Positions 8,761-20,527 of a DNA stretch of 64,000 bases are shown one piece after another. The notes beneath the pieces are model-generated. The model was not told the origin of the DNA. It made no database searches and was given only the letters and a program-made list of their open reading frames with translations. Source of the stretch: Roseateles_B sp051857535 (GTDB lineage Bacteria; Pseudomonadota; Gammaproteobacteria; Burkholderiales; Burkholderiaceae_C). How positions within the stretch are numbered: the stretch's first letter is position 1; every line of letters starts with the position of its first letter. Where the stretch lies: positions 102,993-166,992 of the forward strand of contig NZ_JBPZGY010000011.1 of the NCBI RefSeq assembly GCF_051857535.1. The letters are read 5' to 3'. The position numbers were made by a program, and so were the translations under genes.

Positions 8761-9463
8761 CATCCGCACCGAGATGCAGGCCGGGGCCGGGGACGACAGC
8801 CCGCTGTCCTTCACCGTTCACAGCCAGCCCCAGCCCGCCGAACTGGCGGCGCTGGCCGAGCAGCAGCGCACCCGCGCCGGCCGTCTGCGCATGCTGGGCG
8901 TGGTCGCCGTGTGCGCGGCGCCTGTGGTGGCTTCGTACTTCAGCTTCTACGTGTTGAAGCTGCAGGGCCGGGCCTACTCCGACCTGATCACCCCCACCGT
9001 CGACATGCCGGCCACCCTGAGCCTGCAGGACCTGGACGGCAAGCCGGTGAGCGCCGAGTCGCTGAAGGGGCAGTGGCTGCTGACCGTGGTCCAGCCCAGC
9101 CACTGCGATGCGCAATGCGACCGCCTGATGTTCGCCCAGCGCCAACTGCGCGAGATGCAGGGCAAGGAGCGCGACAAGTTCGACAAGCTCTGGCTCATCC
9201 CTGACCAGCAGCCGGTCTCGGCGGAGCTGCGCCAGCTGATCTCGCAGGGCACGCCCGTCACCGCCCTGCGCGTGCCGGCCGCGCAGCTGCAGGCCTGGCT
9301 GAAGCCCGCCGAGGGGCACCAGCTGAACGAGCACCTGTTCCTCATCGACCCCCTGGGCCGTTGGATGATGCGCTCGCCGGCCCAGCTCGATCCGTCCAAG
9401 TTCAAGAAGGACCTGGACCGCCTGGTCAAGGCCAACGCGGGCTGGGACCGCCCCGGACGCTGA
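8720..9463 (+). CDS. Membrane-anchored SCO/thioredoxin-like oxidase assembly protein
   Basis: A 247-residue protein with a cytoplasmic N-terminal tail of about 55 residues, one membrane helix (MLGVVAVCAAPVVASYFSFY) and a periplasmic thioredoxin-like domain. The motif HCDAQC (C-x3-C) corresponds to the CPDVC copper/redox motif of SCO proteins, but the proline after the first Cys is missing. Later segments LRVPA and HLFLIDPLGRWMMRSP fit the second half of an SCO/peroxiredoxin fold. It starts within the SURF1 gene and is followed 14 bp later by ctaA. A role in copper or thiol handling for the oxidase is inferred from motif and context. Confidence 0.72.
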   Translation: MSGSKSSVPDAPADIRTEMQAGAGDDSPLSFTVHSQPQPAELAALAEQQRTRAGRLRMLGVVAVCAAPVVASYFSFYVLKLQGRAYSDLITPTVDMPATLSLQDLDGKPVSAESLKGQWLLTVVQPSHCDAQCDRLMFAQRQLREMQGKERDKFDKLWLIPDQQPVSAELRQLISQGTPVTALRVPAAQLQAWLKPAEGHQLNEHLFLIDPLGRWMMRSPAQLDPSKFKKDLDRLVKANAGWDRPGR

Positions 9464-9477
9464 AGGACGCCCGCATC

Positions 9478-10569
9478 GTGATCGGATTCGACTTCAGTCC
9501 CCTGCTGCAGATGCTGGCCATGGCCGTGCTGCTGGGCGGCCTGCCGCTGGCCTGGGCCTGGCGCCGCGGCCGCGGGGCGCCGCACCGCGAGCGCCTGCGC
9601 CTGCTGACGGTGCTGGCCATGACGCTCACCTTCGAGCTCATCCTCTTCGGCGCCTTCACCCGTCTGACCGACTCCGGCCTGGGCTGCCCGGACTGGCCGG
9701 GCTGCTACGGCCATGCCTCGCCGCTGGGCGCCCACGGCGACATCCAGCAGGCCCAGACGGCCATGCCCACTGGGCCGGTCACGCATGGCAAGGCCTGGGT
9801 GGAGATGCTGCACCGCTACTTTGCCAGCGCGGTGGGCTTCTTGATCCTCACGACGGCCGTGCTGCACACCCGCTGGCGCCGCGAGACGGGCATGCCTTCA
9901 CCCGCATGGTCCTGGCTGAGCCTGGCTTGGGTGTTGGTGCAGGGTCTGTTCGGCGCGCTGACCGTGACCATGAAGCTCTTCCCGGCCATCGTCACCCTGC
10001 ACCTGCTGCTGGCCCTGGGCCTGCTGATGCTGCTGGGCTGGCAGGCGCAACGCCTGGGGAATCGCGTCCTGCTGCTGGGTCCGGGCCTGCGGCGCGGCAT
10101 TGTGCTGGTGCTGCTGGTCGTGCTGCTGCAGGTGGCGCTGGGCGGCTGGGTCAGCACCAACTACGCCGTGTTGGCATGCGACGAATTTCCCACCTGCCAG
10201 GGCGGTTGGTGGCCGGCCATGGACTTCGCGCGGGGATTCACCCTGTGGCGCGAGCTGGGCCTGCATCATGATGGCAGCGTGCTGCCTTTCGAAGCCCTGG
10301 TGGCCATCCACTGGACGCACCGTCTCTTTGCGCTGGCCGCGACAGCAGCGGTCCTGCTGCTGGCCTGGCGCCTTCACGGGGTGGGCCAGGGGCTCTGGGC
10401 CCGGCGCCTCGTGCTCATCCTGCTGTGGCAGCTGCTCAGCGGCCTCAGCAACGTCGTGCTGGACTGGCCTCTGCTGGCCGCTCTGGCGCACACTGGCGGC
10501 GCTGCGGCGCTGCTGCTTTGCCTCACCCTGCTGCGTGCCCGCACGCAGCCACTGACCCCCCACGCCTGA
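9478..10569 (+). CDS. ctaA: Heme A synthase CtaA/COX15
   Basis: A 363-residue, eight-helix membrane protein that oxidises the C8 methyl of heme O to give heme A. Family motifs: FGAFTRLTDSGLGCPDWPGCYG near the first helices, EMLHRYFASAVGF with a heme-binding His, VTLHLLLALGL, and IHWTHRLFALAA with another His. The GTG at 9478 is preferred: it has a GAAGGA at 9462-9467 and gives the normal N-terminus, while the upstream ATG frame runs inside the previous gene. It is directly followed by ctaB, with 1 bp between genes. Confidence 0.95.
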   Translation: MIGFDFSPLLQMLAMAVLLGGLPLAWAWRRGRGAPHRERLRLLTVLAMTLTFELILFGAFTRLTDSGLGCPDWPGCYGHASPLGAHGDIQQAQTAMPTGPVTHGKAWVEMLHRYFASAVGFLILTTAVLHTRWRRETGMPSPAWSWLSLAWVLVQGLFGALTVTMKLFPAIVTLHLLLALGLLMLLGWQAQRLGNRVLLLGPGLRRGIVLVLLVVLLQVALGGWVSTNYAVLACDEFPTCQGGWWPAMDFARGFTLWRELGLHHDGSVLPFEALVAIHWTHRLFALAATAAVLLLAWRLHGVGQGLWARRLVLILLWQLLSGLSNVVLDWPLLAALAHTGGAAALLLCLTLLRARTQPLTPHA

Positions 10570-10570
10570 T

Positions 10571-11482
10571 ATGGCCGATACGCCCGCTCCCGCTCCCGCG
10601 CTCTCCCGCTGGCAGCAGTACTACCAGCTCACCAAGCCCCGCGTGGTGCAGCTGATCGTCTTCTGTGCCGTGATCGGCATGGCTCTCGCCATCCCCGGCT
10701 GGCCCAGCCCTGGGCAATGGGGGGCCATCGCCGCCGGCACCCTGGGCATCTGGCTCGTCGCAGGGGCCGCGGCCGCCTTCAACTGCCTCATCGAGCAGCA
10801 CATCGATGCCAAGATGAAGCGCACCGCCTGGCGCCCCACCGCCAAGGGCGAGCTGAGCCGGCCGCAAACCCTGCTGTTCTCCGCCGCCCTGTGCGGCCTG
10901 GGCATGGCCCTGCTGGCCTGGGGCTGCAATGTGCTGACCATGTGGCTGACCTTTGCCACATTCGTGGGCTACGCCATCATCTACACGGTGATCCTCAAGC
11001 CCATGACGCCGCAGAACATCGTGATCGGCGGGGCCTCGGGCGCCATGCCGCCTGTGCTGGGCTGGGCTGCCGTGACGGGCGATGTAGGGCCGGAATCGCT
11101 GGTACTGTGCCTGATCATCTTCCTTTGGACGCCGCCGCATTTCTGGGCCCTGGCCCTGTACCGCGCCGAGGACTACGCCCGTGCAGGCCTGCCCATGCTG
11201 CCGGTGACGCACGGCGGCGAGTTCACCCGCCTGCAGATCGTGCTGTACACCTGGATCCTGTTTGCCGCCACCTTGCTGCCCTTCCTGATCGGCATGAGCG
11301 GCTGGTTGTACCTGGCCAGTGCCTTGATCCTGGGTTTCTTGTTCTGCCTCCATGGCTGGCAGCTCTGGCGCGAGTACTCTGAGGCCCTTGCGCGCAAGAC
11401 CTTCCGCTTCTCCATCCTGCACCTGTCGCTGCTGTTTGCTGCGCTGTTGCTGGACCACTACCTGCAGCCTCTGATGGCCTGA
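10571..11482 (+). CDS. ctaB: Protoheme IX farnesyltransferase (heme O synthase)
   Basis: A 303-residue UbiA-superfamily prenyltransferase that transfers farnesyl to heme B to give heme O, the substrate of CtaA. The first prenyl-diphosphate binding motif is IDAKMKRTAWRP. The second half carries DYARAGLPMLPVTHG. Nine hydrophobic helices can be counted. An N-terminal YYQLTKPRVVQL matches the family start. It sits in a ctaA-ctaB-SCO run with 1-bp and 4-bp gaps, so the three should be co-transcribed. Confidence 0.97.
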   Translation: MADTPAPAPALSRWQQYYQLTKPRVVQLIVFCAVIGMALAIPGWPSPGQWGAIAAGTLGIWLVAGAAAAFNCLIEQHIDAKMKRTAWRPTAKGELSRPQTLLFSAALCGLGMALLAWGCNVLTMWLTFATFVGYAIIYTVILKPMTPQNIVIGGASGAMPPVLGWAAVTGDVGPESLVLCLIIFLWTPPHFWALALYRAEDYARAGLPMLPVTHGGEFTRLQIVLYTWILFAATLLPFLIGMSGWLYLASALILGFLFCLHGWQLWREYSEALARKTFRFSILHLSLLFAALLLDHYLQPLMA

Positions 11483-11486
11483 CACC

Positions 11487-12101
11487 ATGATCAAGAAACG
11501 TGCACTGCTCCTGGGCGCCGCGGGCGCGGCGCTGGGCCTGGCCCTGGCCGGCTGCGATCTTTATCAATCCAGCAAGAGCACCTTCAAGGGCGTGGACCTG
11601 ACCGGGGCCAAGTACGCTCGCGAACTGCAGCTGCCTGACATCGACGGCCGCAGCCGCAGCCTGGCTGACTTCAAGGGCAAGGTGGTGGTGGTCTTCTTCG
11701 GCTTCACCCAATGCCCGGACGTCTGCCCGACCACCATGGCCGAGCTGTCCCAGGTGAAGAAGATGCTGGGCGCCGATGGAGACAAGGTTCAGGGAGTCTT
11801 CGTGACGGTGGACCCGGACCGTGACACCCCCGAGCTGCTGAAGGCCTACCTCGGCAGCTTCGACCCCAGCTTCGTGGCCCTGCGCGGCTCACCCGATCAG
11901 CTCAAGGCGGCGGCGCAGGAGTTCAAGGTCTACTACGCCAAGGTCCCCGGCAAGACGCCCGAGACCTACACCATGGACCACACGGCGGCCAGCTTCATCT
12001 TCGACACCGAGGGGCGCATCCGCGTCTTCTCTCGCTATGGCAGCGGTGCTGAGGCGCTGAGCCAGGACATCATGACGCTGCTGGGGGAGTCCCGGCGCTG
12101 A
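11487..12101 (+). CDS. SCO1/SenC family copper chaperone lipoprotein
   Basis: A 204-residue SCO protein involved in CuA maturation of subunit II. The N-terminus has a lipobox (LALAGC), so it is probably a membrane-tethered lipoprotein. The copper motif is CPDVCP within FFGFTQCPDVCP, and the distal His ligand lies in YTMDHTAASFIFD. VFVTVDPDRDTPE is a family signature. It is the last gene of the oxidase cluster. Confidence 0.95.
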   Translation: MIKKRALLLGAAGAALGLALAGCDLYQSSKSTFKGVDLTGAKYARELQLPDIDGRSRSLADFKGKVVVVFFGFTQCPDVCPTTMAELSQVKKMLGADGDKVQGVFVTVDPDRDTPELLKAYLGSFDPSFVALRGSPDQLKAAAQEFKVYYAKVPGKTPETYTMDHTAASFIFDTEGRIRVFSRYGSGAEALSQDIMTLLGESRR

Positions 12102-12371
12102 GCGGCCAATGGGCTGTCGCACCTCGCTCCCGGGTGGCTGGCGTCCGCATCCGGTGTAGCACTGGGGCCTGCCTGCCCCTCAATCCGCTGCCAAACGTCT
12201 GTGGCATGCGGCCTGTGGTGCGGCCTGTGGCATGCGCTTCGCGGCGACGGAGCCGCAGCATGTTGCCGCGCAAGCCTGGGCGTTCTGCCGGGTGCCCGAC
12301 GGCGCACGGACCGCATCCGAAGCACTGCGGGTGTCGCTCTTGGCTGGACCGTGGCCCGCGCCGCAGGAAGT
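12102..12371. repeat. Intergenic region with CTGTGGCATGCG direct repeats
   Basis: The convergent gap between the SCO gene and rpoH has no convincing coding frame. A 12-bp direct repeat CTGTGGCATGCG occurs at 12199-12210 and 12225-12236 around a related GGCCTGTGGTGCGG unit. The 18-mer at 12215-12232 reappears exactly at 36499-36516. No intrinsic terminator for the SCO transcript was seen on the plus strand here. Confidence 0.5.
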
Positions 12372-12404
12372 AAAAAGGGCTCCAGCCTGGATGGCTGAAG
12401 CCCT
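12372..12404 (-). terminator. Rho-independent terminator after rpoH
   Basis: Read on the minus strand, AGGGCTTCAGCC pairs with GGCTGGAGCCCT (12 bp with one G-T pair) around a 5-nt loop and runs into TTTTT. It lies about 80 bp after the rpoH stop codon. Confidence 0.85.
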
Positions 12405-12485
12405 GGAGCATCGGCTCTGCCAGACGCTGGCAGCGACCTTGTCAGCAGGGGCTGGGCCCCTGGACGCGCCTGACCCGCAGGACGT

Positions 12486-13400
12486 TCATGCTGTTTCGCT
12501 GAGGGCCTTCTTCATTTTCTTCATCGCAGCCACCTCGATCTGGCGGATGCGCTCGGCGCTGACGCCATACTCGGCGGCCAGCTCGTGCAGGGTCATTCCA
12601 CCCGAGGCGTCGTCGTTGACCTTGAGCCAACGCTCTTCCACGATGCGGCGGCTGCGCTCATCCAGTACCGCCAAGGCGCGGGTGATGCCATCGCCGGCCA
12701 GATCATCGCGGCCTCGAGCTTCCAGCACGCGGGTGGGTTCCTGGCTGTCGTCGGCCAGGTAGGCAATGGGGGCGAAGCTTTCGCCGTCCTCGTCGGTCTG
12801 GGGCTCCAAGGCGACGTCGCCACCGGCCAGGCGCGTCTCCATCTCCAGGACTTCCTCGCGCTTGACGTTGAGCTCGCGGGCCACATGCTCGATCTCGGCC
12901 TCGCTCAAGCTGGCTCGCTGCACCTGGTCGTCCGCCGCCTCGCCCTTGAGGCTGTGCTTCATGGAGCGCAGATTGAAGAAGAGCTTGCGCTGTGCCTTGG
13001 TGGTCGCCACCTTGACCATGCGCCAGTTGCGCAGGATGTACTCGTGGATCTCGGCCTTGATCCAGTGCATGGCATAGGACACCAGGCGCACGCCCTGGTC
13101 CGGGTCGTAGCGCTTGACCGCCTTCATCAGGCCCACATTGCCTTCCTGGATCAGGTCGCCCTGGGGCAGGCCATAGCCGAGGTACTGGCGGGAGATCGAG
13201 ACCACCAGACGCAGGTGCGAGAGCACCAGCCGCCCTGCGGCCTCCAGATCACCCTGCTCGCGCAGGCGGCGGGCAAAGCTCTGCTCTTCCTCGGGGGTGA
13301 GCAGGGGCATGCGGTTCACGGCGGAGATATACGCGTCCAAATTGCCCAGCGATGGGAGCAGGGCCCAGGGATCGCGAACAGTCAGTGCTTGGTTGGACAT
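12486..13400 (-). CDS. rpoH: RNA polymerase heat-shock sigma factor 32
   Basis: A 304-residue sigma70-family factor that directs heat-shock transcription. Region 2 has LIQEGNVGLMKAVKRYDPD and SYAMHWIKAEIHEYILRN. The RpoH box QRKLFFNLR follows directly, which separates it from other sigma factors. Region 4 ends with the HTH LHELAAEYGVSAERIRQIE. Length is normal (family about 285-310). The ATG at 13400 gives a standard N-terminus (MSNQALTV). A perfect CIRCE operator at 13451-13477 overlaps the likely promoter, so HrcA repression is expected. Confidence 0.97.
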   Translation of the reverse strand: MSNQALTVRDPWALLPSLGNLDAYISAVNRMPLLTPEEEQSFARRLREQGDLEAAGRLVLSHLRLVVSISRQYLGYGLPQGDLIQEGNVGLMKAVKRYDPDQGVRLVSYAMHWIKAEIHEYILRNWRMVKVATTKAQRKLFFNLRSMKHSLKGEAADDQVQRASLSEAEIEHVARELNVKREEVLEMETRLAGGDVALEPQTDEDGESFAPIAYLADDSQEPTRVLEARGRDDLAGDGITRALAVLDERSRRIVEERWLKVNDDASGGMTLHELAAEYGVSAERIRQIEVAAMKKMKKALSETA

Positions 13401-13447
13401 GGAGGGTTCTCGCTTTCGGTGAAGCCATGGCTGGCTCCGACCCATTC

Positions 13448-13477
13448 ATATTAGCACTCAAATGCGACGAGTGCTAA
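13448..13477 (-). promoter_or_regulatory. CIRCE operator (HrcA site) overlapping the rpoH promoter
   Basis: TTAGCACTC at 13451-13459 and GAGTGCTAA at 13469-13477 are separated by exactly 9 bp: the canonical CIRCE inverted repeat with no mismatch. On the minus strand, TTAGCA and TAATAT (complement of 13448-13453), spaced 18 bp, could be the -35 and -10 of rpoH, so HrcA bound here would block the polymerase. The start codon lies about 50 bp downstream. Confidence 0.95.
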
Positions 13478-13521
13478 TCGGCGAGCAAAATTCCCAAGTG
13501 CATGATTTATATGGAATATTC

Positions 13522-14022
13522 TCATTCCATCAAGCCGAAGTCCGGGCTGGCGATCATGGCTTCGATGTCCAGCAGGATCAACATTCGCTCATTGATGGTG
13601 CCCAGGCCGGTCACGAAGCGGGTGTCGATGGACGAGCCTACCTCCGGGGCCTGGCGGATGGCCGAGCGGGCCATCTCCAGCACGTCGGATACCGAATCCA
13701 CCACCACGCCAACGACCCGGCCCACCACGTTCAGCACGATGACGACGGTGAAGGCATTGGTCTCGGCCTCGCAGCCCAGGCGGATGCGCATGTCCACGAT
13801 GGGTACGATCACACCGCGCAGATTGACCACGCCCTTGACGAAGCTGGGCGAGTGGGCGATCCGGGTGGGTGCCTCATAGGAGCGGATCTCCTGGACCTTG
13901 AGGATGTCTATGCCGTATTCCTCAGCACCTATGCGGAAGGTCAGGAATTGCAGGACGGCAGGTGGGCTGTCGGCTTCCACCAGGGCGGTGCCGGGGGCAG
14001 GGGCGAGTTCGGTCGAAGTCAT
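13522..14022 (-). CDS. cheW: CheW-type chemotaxis coupling protein
   Basis: A 166-residue single CheW-like domain protein that would link chemoreceptors to a CheA kinase. Seen: FLTFRIGAEEYGIDILKVQEI, the conserved VNLRGVIVPIVDMR loop, and VVGVVVDSVSDVL. A 20-residue Ala/Pro-rich N-terminal extension precedes the domain. No other chemotaxis gene is nearby. It lies between rpoH and the hybrid kinase, all on the minus strand, with 137 bp separating it from the kinase gene. Confidence 0.92.
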   Translation of the reverse strand: MTSTELAPAPGTALVEADSPPAVLQFLTFRIGAEEYGIDILKVQEIRSYEAPTRIAHSPSFVKGVVNLRGVIVPIVDMRIRLGCEAETNAFTVVIVLNVVGRVVGVVVDSVSDVLEMARSAIRQAPEVGSSIDTRFVTGLGTINERMLILLDIEAMIASPDFGLME

Positions 14023-14159
14023 GGAGGGGGTTCTCGAGGCGATGCGGGCGAGGGCGCCCTTCAGCGGCTATTGTGCACAGACGGCCAAGCCCTCCGCTGA
14101 TGGAAGTGCCTTGCTGTGCGACGCAATACGCGCTCCGGGGCGGAAGATCCATGGCTCAT

Positions 14160-17305
<3,146 letters not shown>

Positions 17306-17309
<4 letters not shown>

Positions 17310-17959
17310 GCTCGGGGCGGCCAGGCAGCCGGCAGGCTCTGCGCGCGTCCAGGCCTTGGGTGCCCTGGATGACGGCGCTCAGCGCCTCTGCGACGAACGG
17401 GATGCGGGGCAGCACGGGCCGTGTGCCGGTGCGCCACCAGGACGGGCTCGGCCTGCTCTGTCGGCCCCAGGGACAGGTCCAGGCGGACCAGGCCCTGGGT
17501 CAGGGCGTGCCCGTGAGGCGCCACCGTCCGCTCCATGGCGCCTACGCCTGCGTGGCAGGCCGCCAGCTGGGCCAGGTCGCCGTCAGCACTGAGGCCGGGT
17601 CGGGCATCTGGGATCGCGGCGGTCAGGGGCTGCTTGACCGGCAGGTGTTCATGCGTTGGGGCCCTGTCAATCCAGTCGATCTGGCCTGGGCGAGGGAGGT
17701 CGGGCAGCCGGCGGGCATTGGCCGAGCTGGTACAGGCGGCCACGATGCAGCGAAGCTCGGCCGGCGTCAGCAGTTCCATGGCGCCGGGGCCTTGCAGGCG
17801 CAGCGGCAGGTCCGCCTGAGCACGTGCCACCGGGTTCGAAGGATTGCCCCCTGACTGCACCTTCAGTTGCATGCGGCGCGCGGCCTGGCTCACGCTGCCA
17901 CCTTCCGCGACAGCCAGGAACAGGCGAACATCGCCCCAGCTCAGCGGCCAACTTGCCAT
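17306..17959 (-). pseudogene. Decayed LysR-family regulator
   Basis: The N-terminal LysR helix-turn-helix start is visible (WGDVRLFLAVAEGGSVSQAARR), followed by a corrupted recognition region (ARAQADLPLRLQGPGAMELLTPAE). The sequence then jumps to a stretch typical of the effector domain (CIVAACTSSANARRLPDLPR, DWIDRAPTHEHLPV), so about 50-80 central residues are missing. Toward the end the family sequence continues in another frame (VLPRIPFVAEALSAVIQG), which shows a frameshift near 17415. Intact members are about 300 residues. The gene is probably non-functional and may have regulated a neighbour now lost. Confidence 0.75.
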
Positions 17960-18247
17960 CGATGTTTCCAGAAATGGATGGTCCTCTGCGAATTTAGCGC
18001 ATTGTCAGGTCGAAACCCGAAGGGGACGCTGTGGCCTGCTCATGCCGCAGCAACTTCGTCATCCGGTACCGTCAGCCGTCCTCGCCTTGTGCTGGGCGCG
18101 AGACCCGCCACCCTGGGCGCCGAGCTGGGGCTGCCGGAAGCTGGCGGCATCCAGAGCGCCTGCACGCCTTCGTGGGGTCCGCCAGATGATCGACCTGTCC
18201 TGACCCGGCGCGGCAGCCGCACCGCTGGCTGCCAGCGTATTCGCGGC

Positions 18248-19354
18248 TCAGCGGCGCCCCATCGCGCGCTGGACCAGTTGGGTCACCTGATCCTGGATGC
18301 TGATACCTGATGCCTCGAACATGCAGGGAAACAGGCTGATCGACGTGAACCCCGGCAATGTGTTGACCTCGTTGATGAAGAGCTCGCCCTGTTCGCTGAG
18401 AAAGAAGTCAACGCGCGCCAGTCCGCTGCAAGACAGGGTCCGGAAGGCCTCGACGGCCATGGCGCGGACGCGGTCGGAGATCTCGGCCGGCAGACGGGCC
18501 GGCACCTCTGTCGTTGCGGGGCTGTCGGCCGCGTACTTGGCTGCATAGTCGTAGAACGCGTCTTGGGTGCCCGCCTTGATCTCGCCGACGACCGATGCCA
18601 CTGGCTCGTCGCCGGTCTCCAGCACGCCGCACTCAAGCTCCCGGCCGACGATGCGCGTCTCGATGAGCACCTTTTCACCGTGCTCGAGCGCCCCCGCGAG
18701 CGCTTGCGCGAAGGAGGCCGGGTCGTCAGCCGGGGCTGTGCCTATCGAGGAACCAAGCGATGCGGGCTTGACGTAAAGCCGCGGCCCGAGTTGCTCGCTC
18801 ACGGATTGCCAGGCGGGTGTCGGCTGACCGGCGAACTGCACGCGATAGGGGACGACGGGCAGGCCCGCGGCGCTCAGCAGTCGCTTCGTCACTTCCTTGT
18901 CCATCGTGATGGCACCCGCCAGCACCTTGGCGCCCACGTAGGGCAGGCCGCAGGTCTCGAACAGTCCCTGCAGGCAGCCGTCCTCTCCAAAGGGGCCGTG
19001 CAAGGCCGGGAAGGCGACGTCAATGCGCGGCAGGCCGCCCGCGACGGGCAGGCCATCCCTGGCAATCAGCTGACCGGCGCTGCCGGGCGCCAGGGTCACG
19101 GCGCAGGCACGGGCATCGACCTCCTGATGGAAGGTGTCCTGCGTCAAGGGCATGTAGCGCCAACTGCCGCCGAGCTCGATGCCTATGGGCACGACCTGGT
19201 AGCCGGCATTGCACAGTGCCGCATGGATGGTCGCCGCCGAGCGTATGGAAACGGCATGCTCCGCAGAGCGACCGCCGAAAAAAAGGCCTACCGTCGTGGC
19301 CGGACGATCGGCCTGCTTGCTGGCGGGCACACGCGGTGTCCGGTTCGGTTCCAT
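18248..19354 (-). CDS. D-alanine--D-alanine ligase (DdlA type)
   Basis: A 368-residue ATP-grasp ligase of the D-Ala-D-Ala family. Seen in order: GLFFGGRSAEHAVSIRSA (N-terminal substrate Glu), FPALHGPFGEDG, KPASLGSSIG (ATP-binding lysine and serine loop), an omega-loop FYDYAAKY, ARVDFFL, and NEVNTLPGFTSISLFP with Mg ligands. All expected active residues appear to be present. The sequence is of the DdlA/VanA branch, not the DdlB of the cell-division cluster. Here it is the last gene of a minus-strand biosynthetic run, with an AAGGGAG site 6 bp before the ATG. It could be a second Ddl giving self-protection or a dipeptide ligase for the pathway. Confidence 0.9.
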   Translation of the reverse strand: MEPNRTPRVPASKQADRPATTVGLFFGGRSAEHAVSIRSAATIHAALCNAGYQVVPIGIELGGSWRYMPLTQDTFHQEVDARACAVTLAPGSAGQLIARDGLPVAGGLPRIDVAFPALHGPFGEDGCLQGLFETCGLPYVGAKVLAGAITMDKEVTKRLLSAAGLPVVPYRVQFAGQPTPAWQSVSEQLGPRLYVKPASLGSSIGTAPADDPASFAQALAGALEHGEKVLIETRIVGRELECGVLETGDEPVASVVGEIKAGTQDAFYDYAAKYAADSPATTEVPARLPAEISDRVRAMAVEAFRTLSCSGLARVDFFLSEQGELFINEVNTLPGFTSISLFPCMFEASGISIQDQVTQLVQRAMGRR

Positions 19355-19621
19355 CTGAGCTCCCTTGCTTGTCTATGGTCTTGTGCCTGGCCTCACGCGT
19401 GGCCGACCTGCTCTGCCGGCCATGCCGCCAGGGCTTGAAAACAGAATGTCAGGGGCCTCATGCTACAGGGATGTGCGTGCCTGCCGCCGCTCGTGGGCAG
19501 CCGTTGTGGTCCGGGGCTTGTGCCTCATGTGACGGGGCGCTGGCAGCCTGGCGCTTGCCGCTCCTTCGTCGCCAGTTCGCCCGATCGGGCAGGGCCGCCG
19601 GAAGCGGCCTCAGCCTGGCGC

Positions 19622-20446
19622 TCAGACCGCTGCGAAGGCGGGTTCCCGGTCCTGCACGGCCTGCCGCGCATGGTGCAGGAACTCGTCCAGGATGGGCGTG
19701 CAGTCCAGCAGTGCATCTCCTGCGCTGTGGTGGAACTCCGGATGCCATTGCAGGCCCATCACGAATGGCTCGCCTTCGAGGCGGATGGCCTCGATGACAT
19801 GGTCTGCGCTCGAGACAGCCTCGATCCGCAAGCCTTTGCCCAGGTCCTTGATGGCCTGGTGGTGAATCGAATTGACCTTCCACTCGGCCTGGCGGTCCTG
19901 AGCCTGGGGGTACATCGCGGCCAGGGATGAGCCGGGGGGGAACTGGATGGCGTGATGCAGGTCTTCGTAGTCGTCGCTGACATGCAGACCAGCCTCCGGG
20001 AGGAAGGTGGCGATGTCCTGGTGCAAGGTCCCGCCGAAGGCGACGTTGATGAGCTGGCATCCCCTGCAGATGCCCAACACCGGCTTTCCGACCCGCATGA
20101 ACTCGTGGAGCAGCTCCAGCTCATACAGATCTCGGATCCGGTCGCCCTCCCATTCCGGCTTGAGCGCGGTTTCGCCGTAGGTCAGCGGAGATACGTCGGA
20201 ACCGCTTTGCAGGACCAGGGCATCCAGATGAGCCGCGAAGTCGCGGATGCGGACAGCACTGCGGTGGGCCGACCGAGGGGTGCTGACGGTGGGAATCATG
20301 AAGGCAAGGGAATTGCGCGACATCACCCAATGTGCTGCGGACTCTTCCAGGTAGGCGCGGGTCCGGCCGTAGTGACCTTTCACGCCTTTTTCTGGATGCA
20401 GCAGGCGCGAGGAGATTCCAATCTTCAGGGGTGGAGTTGACATCAT
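19622..20446 (-). CDS. Class I amidotransferase-like gamma-glutamyl hydrolase (PuuD/GGP-like)
   Basis: A 274-residue peptidase C26 / class I glutamine amidotransferase-fold protein. The nucleophile elbow is GICRGCQ and the catalytic His-Glu pair is in GLQWHPE. It also has the DALVLQSGSDVSPLTYG segment typical of PuuD-like gamma-Glu-GABA hydrolases. Known relatives cut gamma-glutamyl bonds, including plant GGP1, which removes Glu from glutathione conjugates. Its neighbours are a methyltransferase, a C-S lyase and a glutathione transferase. I infer that it acts on a glutathionylated intermediate. The two ATGs at 20446 and 20443 are equally possible starts. Confidence 0.85.
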   Translation of the reverse strand: MMSTPPLKIGISSRLLHPEKGVKGHYGRTRAYLEESAAHWVMSRNSLAFMIPTVSTPRSAHRSAVRIRDFAAHLDALVLQSGSDVSPLTYGETALKPEWEGDRIRDLYELELLHEFMRVGKPVLGICRGCQLINVAFGGTLHQDIATFLPEAGLHVSDDYEDLHHAIQFPPGSSLAAMYPQAQDRQAEWKVNSIHHQAIKDLGKGLRIEAVSSADHVIEAIRLEGEPFVMGLQWHPEFHHSAGDALLDCTPILDEFLHHARQAVQDREPAFAAV

Positions 20447-20527
20447 GTATTCAAGCAGGATGGGTGGCTGTCGATCGGAGCGCCCCGCTGGGCGTGCGCT
20501 GCCTCCATGAGCTGGGCGACCGAGTCA

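Noticed and set aside
17826..17845. GGTTCGAA-like T-loop sequence suggesting a tRNA
   Set aside because: No cloverleaf can be formed around it; it lies in the LysR remnant.
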